Counted from the first letter of the stretch, positions 46,080 to 57,662 are shown. The stretch: 64,000 nt of DNA from Camellia lanceoleosa (GCA_025200525.1 CM045762.1:31142196-31206195), one strand, 5' to 3'. A program made the numbers and translations. Notes: a model not told the origin generated them from the sequence alone.

Positions 46080-46537
46080 AAATTTTGATCCAAAATGTCT
46101 AACCTCTCCAAATGGGGGAGAGCACCCCCTATATATAGAAAATCGAGATTAAGGCTTATATTCATCTCCCCATACACGTGTATGGAGATGCACTTCAGTG
46201 AACAACAGTTGGCACAACTGGCAAACAAATATCTAAAAAATGAGACACATGGCCGTCGGCCACTCTTAATAGCCGACTGGCCACCTAAAGTGGCCGTCGG
46301 CCATCGCAAGTGGCCGACAAGCACAAAAAGTGGCCGACAAGGTCCCTTGCCTTTCCAGGCAAGAGGCAACAAGGTTTGGCCCAAAAACAAGCACAAAACA
46401 AATAGGTTTAGAGGCTCAAAGATAAGGTGTTCCGCCGAGGACTTCGGGCGCTCAAAACGAGCACAAACAAGCACAATCATCGAGTGCACAAACGATGAGG
46501 TCCAAGTCTTGAGGTCGGTCAAAAATGGGGTTCTACA
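43030..46537 (-). mobile_element. Very long solo LTR (3.5 kb), family L, copy 1
   Basis: It is bounded by TGTGGAC and TTCTACA and flanked on both sides by AGGGT (43025-43029 and 46538-46542). It aligns over much of its length with 49652-53972; shared landmarks are CAAAGAGTCCAAATCCG, ACCACGTGTCCRTCATCACC, GAAGGAGGGTCCGAATGAAT-like text and AGGTCGGTCAAAAATGGGG. A minus-strand TATA (CTATATATAG, 46130-46139) lies about 400 bp from the right end, so the LTR reads leftward. It contains arrays of GGCCGAC words (44580-44685 and 46245-46345). No protein is supported despite short frames. Confidence 0.8.
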
Positions 46538-46736
46538 AGGGTTGATCATAAGATAGTACAATAATAGAAAAGAACAAAGGCTACAGACGAAAAACATAAA
46601 TTCAACATTCCCAGTGACTGTCAAGTTCCCGACAAATCATGTCTTCAAGGTATTGTGCTACATGATACCAATACCATGGAAACATGCTTGAAAAATTAGA
46701 AAATTAAAATTAAAATTAAAACCCTAGCTAAAATAC
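46538..46736. other. CACTA interior right of the solo LTR
   Basis: About 200 bp between the right AGGGT duplication and the last GH27 exon, probably intron or 3' flank of the captured glycosidase gene. Confidence 0.4.
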
Positions 46737-47480
46737 CTTCCAAAGATCTCTTGCTTCTACAATAGTGTTGGGAGGAATTCTTATGTCATCCCATTGGGCT
46801 GTGATGGAATAGCACATAGGACCACGGTTTAGCCTCAAATAAAAATATGATTTATAAACTAAAAGAAAGAAAAAAGAAAAAAGAAAAAGCATGAAAGCTA
46901 CCTTTCCCATGTATCAGAAATATCATTAGTAGTTCTCCAACTATTTCCAACCTCAGCACCCCATGAAGCTGGGTGCAGGTCTTCCCTAATAAACACATAC
47001 AGTATAGAAAGAAAATTATGTCAAAATGAGTTTAAAACTGAATTTATCGAAGAGCAGTAAAAAACATAATCAAAGAAAAACCAGAATCGCCATTCACATA
47101 GCAAGAAGAAGATAAGACGACCTACCTTCATTAAAGCTCGGGTTGTTATAGGGTATCTACATGAGGAAGAGAAATGCACAATAATTTGTAATGAGATATC
47201 TGGTAATTTAAACAGAAATTCACATAATAAATTAATGATGTTGAACTGTAATGGCAGTAACAATTTTCTTACTGAACAGTTGGCTTTGAACCATCAGTTT
47301 TACAGTTATTGTACTTCAAATAATCAATACCCTATGAAGAAACGTGTGTTAATTCGTTACTTGATCATACTCATGAAGTAAAGGTTTTGGCATCATAAAC
47401 ATAATTCCTAAAATCATACCCACGAAGCAAAGGTTTTGGCATCTTATTCTTCATGACCAAGTGAGCCAGGCATCATTTTG
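46737..47480 (-). pseudogene. Captured fragment of a GH27 alpha-galactosidase-type glycosidase gene
   Basis: Five exon pieces follow in order on the minus strand: 47480-47420 (KMMPGSLGHEE, stop, DAKTFASW), 47331-47273 (GIDYLKYNNCKTDGSKPTV), 47156-47089 (YPITTRALMKVGRLIFFLLCEW), 46985-46902 ([14 protein letters not shown] and [14 protein letters not shown]) and 46833-46737 ([20 protein letters not shown] and [11 protein letters not shown]). Most junctions keep GT/AG. GH27 enzymes hydrolyse alpha-galactosides or beta-L-arabinopyranosides using the Asp in YLKYDNC as nucleophile; here that codon (47308-47310) is AAT, Asn. The acid/base exon between the fourth and fifth pieces is absent, and a TAA lies at 47444-47446. 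It cannot make an active enzyme. Confidence 0.85.
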
Positions 47481-47863
47481 CTACAAGTAAAATAACTGCA
47501 AAATGAAGTAAAATAGGTTCAACACCTCAGTTAAGGTGATTCAGTGGATTATCAATGTCAAACAGCTTAAACGTGGAGAGCTTCTATCACAAAATCAGAA
47601 CAAAATAAGACTTTTCAAAATGAACGGAAAAAAAATTAAAATTACCAAGAGCAGAGCAAAAGGAATAACAAAATCTTCACTGAATCAAAGAATTACCACT
47701 TCAAAGTCCACAAATTTCATATACATCAACAACCAAAACCAAATTCACCATAAAAATGACCTCAAAATTGATCAAGCAACACATGAAAATGCATACATTA
47801 TTATATACATAAATATAAAAATTTGTTAAAAAAAAAAAAAAAACTAATTGGAAGAAAACTAAC
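47481..47863. other. CACTA interior between the GH27 and U-box fragments
   Basis: AT-rich. The plus-strand frame at 47536-47829 has no recognisable protein. It may contain the junction where two captured genes were joined, or an intron of the U-box gene. Confidence 0.35.
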
Positions 47864-48110
47864 CAGACCAGAGGCAACAATAACAGGATCTCTCATGAGT
47901 TCCTTGGAAAGAGGGCAACGAAACTCCTCAGGACAAGCCAAGTTTTTGCACAGTTTCAAAGAGATTGATTTGTTGGACTTCAAGTCCTTCAATGCACATA
48001 GAGTCTAAGTGGCTCGATCGATGGCCTTGACATTGGAATTTTCATAATCATCTTCGAGAATAGATTTCAAATCAAATGATGAATTCGAAGTTTTTGGGAA
48101 AAAATGATCG
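47864..48110 (-). pseudogene. Captured 5' exon of a U-box (PUB9-like) E3 ligase gene
   Basis: The minus strand encodes LKSILEDDYENSNVKAIDRA, a stop at about 48004-48006, then ALKDLKSNKSISLKLCKNLA and the start of the U-box, CPEEFRCPLSKELMRDPV. It ends at a splice donor (GTTAGT) exactly where the next exon should continue the U-box. U-box proteins are ubiquitin ligases that bind an E2 enzyme through this domain. Only the first part of the domain is present, so it is non-functional. The PUB9-like assignment is from memory of the ELMRDPV..ASG pattern. Confidence 0.8.
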
Positions 48111-48654
48111 AGAGACAGAGAGAAATTGATCGATTGGGAGAGAAAGTGAATGACATACTTTGTGAGACCGTACGAACTCGCGCAATTGAAACTGGATTAT
48201 ACAATCATGTTAAATACACACATGAAATCGATGAACTATTATACAAAAAAATTGAGAAAAATTCATTACTAATAAACCATGAGCTTAAGATAGGCCGCAT
48301 CAACTCATCAATAGATCAATTGAATTACATAACAACACTATCCAAATGAAAAATTAAATATATGTATTTGTCTATAGATTGCCGTGGAGAACGATGAAGG
48401 GAAAGGATGATGAGATTGGGACGAAAGTGAAGGCGATGGTGATGATGATGAGTTTGAAGATGAGTGGTGATGATGAATGATGAGCCAAGAATGTTCCAGA
48501 AAATCAGGGCTTTGAAGTCGTGAAATCAATTGGACCTCTCTCTCTCTAGGAAGAGGACGCACTGAGTCTGGATGAGGAGAAGTTATTGGTTGGTCTTGGG
48601 CATTGGCTCATACCATTTATTGAGGGAAAAGAGTTTTATTGTCCCTAAAAAAAA
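48111..48654 (-). other. Possible upstream region of the captured U-box exon
   Basis: On the minus strand this looks like a promoter/leader, with CT-rich CTCTCTCTGTCTCTCGATC near 48108-48130. The plus-strand frame 48104-48349 and minus-strand frame 48338-48562 are probably chance frames. Confidence 0.35.
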
Positions 48655-49600
48655 GAAGTTTTCACGACATGTTAATATATGCCGTGTAAAGTTATACTAT
48701 TTTATGACATAAAATGTATGTCGTCTTAAGTACAAATGTTTTATGACTTATTTTTGTATGTCATAAAAATATATATTTTTTACGACATACTTTTTGCATG
48801 TCATAAAAAAAAATGGGATTAAAATTTTTTTTAGTAGAAGTTTTCACAGCATATTAATGCATGCCATGTAAAGTTGTAATATTTTACGACATGGAATATA
48901 TATCGTCTTAAATGCAAATATTTTACGGCATCTAGAATTTATTATTATTATTTATAATTAAAATATAATTTCTCTAGAGAATGAGAGGGTTTGGGACAAA
49001 AACAGGTATGGATCTGGAATGAGAGGGAGTGTGGCATAAGTTTTTAAATAATTTTTTTTTACTTTTTAAATTCAAATAATTTAAATATACTTAGAAGGAA
49101 AATATTTTTTAATTTTCTAAAAAAATTACTAAATTCAAAAAAAATATAAAATTTAATATTTTACGACATGAAATGTATTTTGTCTTAAGTGCAAATATTT
49201 TATAACATATTTTTGTATGCCCCGAAAATATATATTTTTTACGACATACTTTTGCATGTCATAAAAAAATCGGATTGAAATTTTTTTTTTTTTTGTAGAA
49301 GTTTTCACGACATTTATTAGCATGTCGTGTAAAGTTATAATATTTTACAACATGAAATGTATGTTGTCTTTAAGTGCAAATATTTTACGACATATTTTTG
49401 TAAGTCGTAAAAACATACATTTTTTACGGCATACTTTTACATGCTATAAATATATGAATCAACGACTTACATGATATGTATGCTGTTATTGACAAAACAT
49501 TAACGACTTGCAAAAAAAAAAAAATGTCGTAGAATGTATTAACTACGACATGCATTCAATGCATGCCGTAAACGTGATGCCGTAAATAGTTAGTTTTGTT
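48655..49600. repeat. Right subterminal repeats of the CACTA element
   Basis: TTTTACGACAT, TATGTCGTCTTAAG and GCATGTCATAAA words repeat in units of roughly 180-260 bp through 49500. They end with TACGACATGCATTCAATGCA and GCCGTAAACG just inside the terminus. They mirror the left subterminal region. Confidence 0.75.
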
Positions 49601-49606
49601 GTAGTG

Positions 49607-49651
49607 TTATAAGAATTATATCTTTCTATGTTGTTTCGGCAATCACACCAC
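49607..49651 (+). other. Element C sequence between the CACTA end and the second solo LTR
   Basis: Only 45 bp of element C separate the two insertions. It ends ACCAC, the target duplication of the solo LTR. Confidence 0.55.
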
Positions 49652-52600
49652 TGTAGACGTCCCCGAACGTCCTGGGAGAAATCTCGTTTTGTTCATTAGG
49701 GCTTACTACAGTTTGGACTCAATGTCACGGTCTTGTATCTAATCTCGCAGAGTGCAATGCAAGACCGATGAATCATCAAAGAGTCCAAATCCGACAAATT
49801 ATTTTGAAAATTGATTTTTTAGAAAGAAATGCCAAACATGGACTGCTTTGCTAGATACAGAGTCGTCACCTAAATATTTTATTTTGAGGGAATTTAGAAA
49901 ACCCTGACTCGTGCCTAAGGCCACGTGTCCGTCATCACCAAAGTTGCCTCGGCTCGGGAACTTGGGTACGATTAGGGAAGGTCATACAATGAGCACCCCC
50001 GCCCGCCCGATCAAAGATCGGCCACTACTAAACATGATATCGAGTTTTTGAAAATACATAGGCTCTTATTTCGGTTTATTAGCCTAGAATTGCTATGTGA
50101 TGCGCACAACATACAAGTATAGACTCGATTGCCTAAGTTAGAACAAAGCATCGCATATCCGTTTGTTTTGAAAATGGATTGAAGTTTGCTACTCGCAAGT
50201 AGACTAAAACATGGGTTTCGATGAATTATTCCAACTCAAGCAACCCAACCTTCACCCACAGGAATTTAAGCAGTTATATCACATAAGCACATAGCCTCAT
50301 GGTAAGTATGCTATCATGGCAGTCACTCACACACATGCAAGGATGCTAAAGTATAAACACTTACCGAGTACTCCAAGTCAAAGAAAGAAGCTAATTAGAA
50401 ATCATGCATGAATCCTAACTATGCTAAGAATGCTTAATGCAACACATGCAAAAATGCAACTATAATAGGCTCGGCTATTCTAAGATAGCATATGAGATGC
50501 AACGATCGATACATGTATTCAACTTGGAATTGAAATACAATGCAGTTAGCATGATGCGCCGAGCCCGATGCATGCAGTATAGATGAATGAATGCAAACAT
50601 GCGAACATATAGATGCTAATTGAAACATGCCCTAAAACTAACCATCATAAGCTGGTAAATAAAAGGGAGAAAGACGTAGGGTTGGAAGACATGCATCATA
50701 CACACGCACATTTATTACAAAGTTCGCCCTCTCTCGGAGGGTCCGAATGAATAGTACAGAATAAACTAGTTAATCTAAGATAATTAAACTAATTATTACA
50801 CAACATTAATTAATTAACGAATTAACTAAATAAGTAAAGAAACTAGCATGCAAATTAAACAAAATGGACTGTCTCAGCTCTGTTCCGAATGATAGGGATG
50901 CATGCATGCTCAAGTTGCCTTATCGGGAAATCTATCGTGATGCCCCGATTTGTCTCTGCTTTACCGTGGTCCCGAACACGCATAAAGCTCCAGAAGGTAT
51001 TTGCTAACCAGTTTTCTTTGTTGCTTGTTCTTGTCGCAACAAAGAGCGAGAAAGGGGCATGGCAAAGTATTTTCAACATATGTGTGCATGACCACTCTCC
51101 CCATCATTGCACAAGCTCCGAGTGTAGTCCTCGATTCTCGTGCCAATCACGCATCTTGATGCATGATGGCGAGGAGCCTGCGACTCGATGTAAAATGAAT
51201 GCACATATAAACACAACAAGGCCTAAATTCCATCATGGGTAATCTGGAGTGTTGGCGACCGAGAATCGAGGCACGTTTCGTCACTTGGAGTACGAAACGT
51301 CCCTCGTTTCCCGTGTTTGGACTAAACCCTATTCCAAACACAATATAATATACATGGCATACACAATACGACTACATGCAACCCTAAACGCAATGCAACC
51401 TAATCATACTAGCATACGAGGGATGATATGCAAACATGCAACTAGCATACACAATGCTATGAACTGAGAATGACATACTCAATGCACATGGACTATATGG
51501 CATTCGCAATGCACATACGAAGATGGATATGCACGAAGACATGAACAAGGCATACACAATGCGACGATCCAGCATGCGACAACGTGGATATGGCACACAT
51601 AATGCAAGATGGACTTAAACTAAAATGAATGGGCCTCAACCACACTCAAATCAGTGGTCATACATGATGAAAATGAAGCAACAACACACATGCAAACATG
51701 CACAAATGCAAGGGACCAAACCTAAGGCACAAAGTGCAACTCCACCAAAACATGGTAAGCATGAAATATGACATACAATCACATATTTTTCAACTCTGAA
51801 ATGACATGCGAGATGGTCCTGAATCATGCAAACACCTCACACAATGCATGCTAGATGGCCCAAATACCGAAACTAGTGAAGTGGATTACACTATAGGCAT
51901 GCAAAGCAATACTCAAATGGCCAAACCAGCCCCAAACAGTCCCTATGCAGGCCAAAATAGTAGCAAATATGGACTAAAATGATGGCTCGCAAAGCATGGA
52001 AATGAAGCTCATGCAATGGTCCAAAAATGAGGTATTCATGCATAACTCTCAAACACATTTAAAGAGTGGAAAACATGGAAATATGGCATACATATTAGCT
52101 CTGAAATATGATTCACAATAATGCCAAAACATGGAAACACCTCAAAATACGCATGCAATAGGCTTCAAAACTCAAAACTAGGCAAGGGTATTGAACTACA
52201 ACCATGCATAGCAAACATCATTCGACCATGAGGCCTAAAAACAGAGCTAAGGCAGTCCAAAACATGCACAAAATCAGTTTAATGCATGGCCAAAAAGTGC
52301 TAGAATCAAAGGCCAAAATAGCATGCAATGTAAGCTAGTAAAGAGGATTTGCACTACAAGCATGTGAGGCAATCAAGAGGCCACTAAACCAGCAAAATTT
52401 AGAGGTATGAAATGCCAAATAAAGCCCAAAAACTCATTGAAACATGGTCAATGCATGCAAGAATGACATGCTCCTTTGATAGACCAAATATGCTAGAAAT
52501 CAAAACAAGGAGAGAGAGGGTCACCCCTCTCTGACTTTGGCTCTCAAAACACATAATAACCACTAAAAATCCACTGTATTGCAGTGGTCAAAAGGGCAAA

Positions 52601-53972
52601 CAAAGCTCAAAACAAAGGCCTTAATGCATGGCTCAAAACAAGGTGAAATGAAGCATGCGAGGGGGTAGATGACCCCCAACAGAAAAATGATCTTAAACAA
52701 ATATGTTAAGGACCTCAAAATAAGACTTTTTTAAGTATACACAAAATTCGAAAAATTCTTGCAAGTATGGCTAAAAGATGGAGCAAAATAAAACTCAAAA
52801 GAGAGAATAGGGTGTTACCCTTGTAGCTCAGCAACTCCAGCAGCTTATGGACAAAAAATGCAGCTCCTTAGGACCTCTCAAGACCCTTCAAGAAGCTTAG
52901 GTTGGTGTTGGAGGTGTTAGGCTAAGAGGCAGTGTGCAAAGGGGCAAGAACTTAGCACTTTTGAACACAAAATATAGAGACAAGGGGGAGATGTATGTGT
53001 GTATGCTTCAGCCAAATTCAGAACCCTCTACAAGGAAGGAGAGGCCTTCCTTTATAGACAAGAGGGACTAAAGCTTCTCCAAGAAGCTTCAAACCAAGGT
53101 GGAAGATCCTCCATACACGTGTATGGAGGATCTAGTCTGTGCCTCCTAGCTGGCATAGCTGGAATCAACTCACTGAAACAAGACTGGGGGAGGTAGGCCG
53201 ACCAGTTCAAGTGGTCGGCCGACCACTTGCCCTAGTCGGCCGACTAGGGTCAAAAGGTTCAAGTAGTCGGCAGCCTCCCAGGGTGGTCTCCATATGAAAT
53301 GCAAGCAAGTGGTATGGTAGGAGACCAGTAAATGTGGCCCAAAAACCAAGGAGACCAGCTTCTTGTCAAGAAAATCGGCCGGCGAAGAGAAAGGTGGTCT
53401 CCAAGGAGAAAAGGTGGTCTCTTACCCTTGTACCACCTTCCAAACAATGAAAATAGGGTCCATGCCAAAAATGAACCAAGACAGATGCAAAACGAGGGTT
53501 TGGGGGCCAAAACGCGCAGCCAGGTGCCCCGAAAACTGACTGTTAAGCATCGAAAATGGCGTGTGACCATGAAGGTGGTCTCCCGGGCCACAGTGTCCCT
53601 CTAGAGAGAGGAAGCAAGGTATGTGCCAAAAACCGTGCCAAACGGAGAAACTTAAGCGGTCTCGAACCGAGGCGCATGGCCGACGGCTCGGAAAACCAGA
53701 AACTGGTCTCCAAACAAGAAAAGTGGCCTACAACCATGAAAAGTAGCCTACGGCCACTAAGAGATGGTCTACGAGACCTCTCCCTCCCTTCGAGAAGAGA
53801 AAACAAGACCTGGTTCGCAAACCGAAGCAAAGCACAAAAGGGTCCCGAGGTCCAGGGATAAGGCTCTCAACCGAAACTTCGAAATCTCAGAACGAGCACA
53901 ACATGTACCATCACTGAGCGCTCAATCATTGACATCTGAGTCTTAAGGTCGGTCAAAAATGGGGTGTCTACA
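49652..53972 (-). mobile_element. Very long solo LTR (4.3 kb), family L, copy 2
   Basis: It starts TGTAGACGTCCCCG and ends ATGGGGTGTCTACA, near-perfect inverted termini, flanked by ACCAC at 49647-49651 and 53973-53977. It is homologous to 43030-46537 but about 0.8 kb longer. A minus-strand TATA (CTATAAAG, 53050-53057) indicates leftward transcription. GGCCGAC words are reiterated at about 53190-53275. Many short frames on both strands show no known protein. Confidence 0.85.
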
Positions 53973-53977
53973 ACCAC

Positions 53978-56900
53978 CTGTTAGCATGTATGATTAGCAA
54001 ATCACTGAAGCCATGTCGAGCATCACCCCGATTCTTCGCGTCATCGACAAGACAAAAAGAAGTTGCAAATCGTAGGTTTTGGCAAATCAAAATCCAAGAC
54101 GAGTTATCGACCAAGCGTTCGTATTGTTTCTAGGGAACTAATCTTTATCACCTACCTTCCCGTAGGGCACTCTGGTGGATACAACCAATTCGGCAACAAT
54201 ATATATATGTATGTATATATCCCACTTGATGATAAATTAGGCAACGTGGTTGTACTTTGACCGGCCGATCAATTATTTTGGAAAATTGAAAACCAAAGTG
54301 TCGAGACCCAAATGGCAACCCCACCGAAGTGATGCTTTGCCTAAAGAAGTTGTTCGATGATGCCATTCCAATGAAATTGTTCGGCTGTTGCAAATAGCCG
54401 AACGACCAAGTTGCCAAACTCTCAGCAAAGCTGAAGACCACAATATTTTTGTCAGCAACAGTATTGCGAGTGTAACAAAGTGTTTCGTGTTTTGGCATAG
54501 CCAAAACAAGTTACCGATCAAGCGTTTCGGCAAACAAAGTGCCCAAGAGTAGTTGCCGAATTTGTGGCTGTCGAGCTGCCAATCAAGCATTTCGGCAAAA
54601 CAATAGACCAAAATGAGGTACTAATAATGTGTTTTGGCAAACCAAGACAATGAATTCCGGTCTGAATTTCAGTTGACCATCAGTACAGTGATTATCATTG
54701 TTGCAAAAATAATATGTTTTCTTGTTACCCTATGGTCTATTCCAAGCTTCATAATAAATGCATATATGTATACACTTGAATAGTGGTAATATTTTGATGG
54801 GCTTTATGTTTTGATCGGCTACATGTATGAAGCTAGAAAATTTGTTTTGCATAAATACTAATATTTGCATGCATTTATGTATGTTACATAAAAATCTTTA
54901 TGACCTATTTGGCTCAAGAACTAGATATCATAGTTAGACCCATGGTCGGGTAAAAAATCTCACCAAGAGATTTTGACAGAGCCGTGAGTTATTATAATAA
55001 TTAAAAAATAATAATATGTGGTAATTCGCTACATATGAGGTAATATATATACATAAATATATCTTCAAATAGTTTGATCTGGGGCCACGTCAATTATCAT
55101 GAATGGCTCATGATATTTAATTAAGCTTTTTATTATAGTTCTCTAATGTAATTTCATGAATTCATTGTTTACGTAAAACTGTGAACTTCATTAAAAAATT
55201 TGCATGATATAATTTAAAGATATCTTGGTACACCAATAGTTGAGAAAAGGTGCCGACCAAAAGATCGGCAAAACTAAAGACCGAATTGTTACCGACGAAG
55301 CTCTCGACAAAGTCAAATTATAAAGGAGACGCAGAACAAGTGTTTGGCACCAGTCACTCAGTAAACCACTCAATCGGCTTTCCATTGAATCAGTTGGGTT
55401 TACACTAGAATCACAAGTTTTTCAGCAAAGGTTGTTCGGCAAACCAACAATGGAGTTATTCAGCAATCCAACAAAGCTATTCAATAGCTTTACAACCTCC
55501 ATTTATATTTGGCGTTCGAGCCCATGCATATGCATTTCACATTGCTGCGACTCAACAAATTGCTTGGCAAAGCTACAATGCTACTCAGCAGCTCTATAAC
55601 CCCGGGCTCCATTCTTTGGCAACGAAAACGACCTCGATTATTAGCTGCCAAGTGCATATTCAACAACGTGAACCACCAAGCTCTTTTGTCGAGCACATTT
55701 CCCCACCAAGCATATTCTTTCGCCGACCACACTTTAGTCGAGGACAAGAGCCGAACAAACAAAACAAAAATACAAAAAACAAAAGTAGACCAATCTTATT
55801 TTTGGTCAAATTTTGGAGATCCAACAGAATCCAAGCAAAGATGGAATGAGGCGTTTGAATGGCAGAATGAACACTAGGCTGGGAGATAATCTAACATGCA
55901 AAAATGAGGCGAATTGGACTTAAAATGAAGGAGATATAAGGGCTCAAAGTCAGGAGTTTGAATATGAAAAATTCATCCTTTCACAATGTGCTATTGGAAG
56001 AAGATGAGGTAAGGATTTATTGTGCGTTTCTCGGCACCAAGTGAGGATGCCTACCCTTTAGTTTTTCGCCGTGTAAAATCCATTTTTGAAGTCCAATTTT
56101 TCCAATTCCGAGTCTCACATTGGGATTCGCGAATCGACAAATCGACGACTCTAAATGATAGATCAACGGTCCGATTGTGTCTGATCGGCATGCAATTTTA
56201 GCAACAGGCTCATGAAGCTAGGCCACAATTATCCATCTTCACCGACCTTTCATTCATCTCCTTGGCCATATATCGCCAATAGGGGCAGGACCCACAACTT
56301 GGATTTCTTTTACTTTCGGCTCCCAACATGAAATCTATGCCTTCCGAGGTCCAATCACAACGATCCAATAGTCATTTCTAACATCTATATTGTTTGATTT
56401 TGCAAATTTCATATCCCAAATATGCAAATTTCAACAACTAACAAATATTTGGTGACTTCCCGACTACTTGACAACCCGAATCATTTCTCTCCAATGCCGA
56501 ACCCGTCCAACAAAATACGCAATGTGAAAATTTTGGCTAGAGTCCATTTCAAATTCTTTCCGAATAACACATATCATTCAAAAGAAATAGGGCAAGCACA
56601 CTGTATACAATGCACAATTAGCACAACAAAGATGCCTTAGCAACTTCACTACATCAACATTTATCACCGTTGCGGCTAGAAGCATGATAATGCAATTTCA
56701 CGAATAGTGCCTTGGACTATTCTTTAATGCTTTCTAGTTAACTGGAGCCGCCAGTGAGTGATAATTTTTTAATTCTCTTTTTTTATCTTTGCCATGGCAA
56801 AACGAGAGATTACCTTGGCCCTAAAACTCTGCACATCTGCGCAAATTCTCCCATTGATATCAATTTTTTGGCTTTTCACTTTTTTTGTGATTAACAAGTC

Positions 56901-57294
56901 TACATTATTTGGTACAGGTAATCAATGACACGGGATATGCTATTCAAAATCTTCGTGCTCAGTGCGGAGCACCATTAGCAAAAGCCTCCAAGTACAGAGC
57001 AATATCCATATTCTGCACGGAGTGCCATCAACAAAAGCTTTTGAATATAGAGCAATCTCTGTGCTTGGCACAGAGCACCATCAGCAAAAGCCTCTGAATT
57101 CAGAGCAAAGTCCTAATTTCCTAAACATACATACATTGATACATACATGCATCCATACAATCATTCATTCATTCATTTTATTCATATATCAAATGTACTC
57201 TTTATCAAGAGACCTAACATCTGTCTGAACAACATGACTTGGCAATAAAAACTCTCATTCCTTCTACCGAAACTAATAAAAGTTTTGGGGCAAT
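53978..57294 (+). other. Internal region of element C, right part, non-coding
   Basis: No gag or pol motif was found. The region is built of loosely repeated phrases: TTTCGGCAAA, CCAAGTTGCC and ACCGATCAAGCG around 54060-54660; ATCGGCAAA and TCGACAAAG around 55250-55450. It ends in TTTTGGGGCAAT, a plausible polypurine tract before the 3' LTR. Confidence 0.6.
56955..57115 (+). repeat. About 53-bp tandem repeat, three units
   Basis: The unit GTGC...GGAGYRCCATYARCAAAAGC...GAATAYAGAGCAA...TCC occurs three times, diverged, near the 3' end of the element C internal region. Confidence 0.75.
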
Positions 57295-57662
57295 TATGGG
57301 AGCCTAGAAAAAATATCAGTTCACTTGGGTCCAACCTAAACAAGTCTTAAGAATGGGCCAAGACCAACAAGAAGCCCACCAAACAAATATCTACCAAGCA
57401 AATATCACACCTTTATAAAAGGAAAGAATGACATAGAAGATATGGTTCTCTCTAATATCTGCAACACAGCACACACAACATCCTTTCATATCTGCATCTT
57501 CTTTCTTTGATTCAAGTTGCTAACTTTATCATCGGAGTGTCTTCGACTGGCAACCCTGGTTGGGTGGCGCCAATTATGCTTATCTTTGTAGATTTACGAG
57601 GCAAAACTCATCTCTTCGTTGGATCTCTACAATTCATGTGAGAGGATTTTCCAAGTCTCACA
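57295..57662 (+). repeat. 3' LTR of element C
   Basis: It starts TATGGGAGCCTAG (ancestral TG lost) and ends CCAAGTCTCACA, about 368 bp. It carries TATAAAAG at 57414-57421. It is followed by AGGCT, which also precedes the 5' LTR. It is the uninterrupted reference for the 5' LTR. Confidence 0.85.

Larger units (their letters stand above)
40252..49606. mobile_element. Non-autonomous CACTA element carrying fragments of three host genes
   Basis: The right end reads TAGTTTTGTTGTAGTG, the reverse complement of a classical CACTACAACAAAACTA terminus. The left end, TAATACAACAAAATTG, is a mutated version. Both ends are followed inward by reiterated TACGACAT/ATGCCGTAAA words, the subterminal repeats expected of CACTA elements. 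No CACTA transposase was seen. The interior holds minus-strand exons similar to a TOPLESS-related gene, a GH27 glycosidase and a U-box gene, plus a 3.5-kb solo LTR inserted later. The flanking 3-bp duplication is not preserved (ATT and TTA). Confidence 0.75.
37991..57662 (+). mobile_element. Element C: non-coding LTR retrotransposon (LARD-like), expanded by nested insertions
   Basis: The 5' LTR (37991-39722) and 3' LTR (57295-57662) belong to the same family. AGGCT lies immediately outside both ends (37986-37990 and 57663-57667), showing that they are the two ends of one insertion. A Tat-like primer-binding site follows the 5' LTR and a purine tract (TTTTGGGGCA) precedes the 3' LTR. Subtracting the CACTA element, the long solo LTR and the two insertions in the 5' LTR leaves about 4.6 kb with no gag or pol, so it relied on enzymes from relatives. 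TATAAAAG at 57414-57421 in the 3' LTR supports plus orientation. Confidence 0.85.

Noticed and set aside
46095..46556. Open frame of 153 codons on the plus strand
   Set aside because: It reads through GGCCGAC arrays at the end of a solo LTR, and an overlapping frame of similar length exists on the other strand. No family was recognised.
48104..48349. Plus-strand frame of 81 codons with a helical look
   Set aside because: It is opposite the leader of the captured U-box exon and starts in CT/GA-rich sequence. A chance frame is more likely.
53332..53861. Overlapping plus-strand frames of 90-101 codons in the 4.3-kb solo LTR
   Set aside because: They occur in GC-richer LTR sequence with equally long frames on the opposite strand, as expected by chance.
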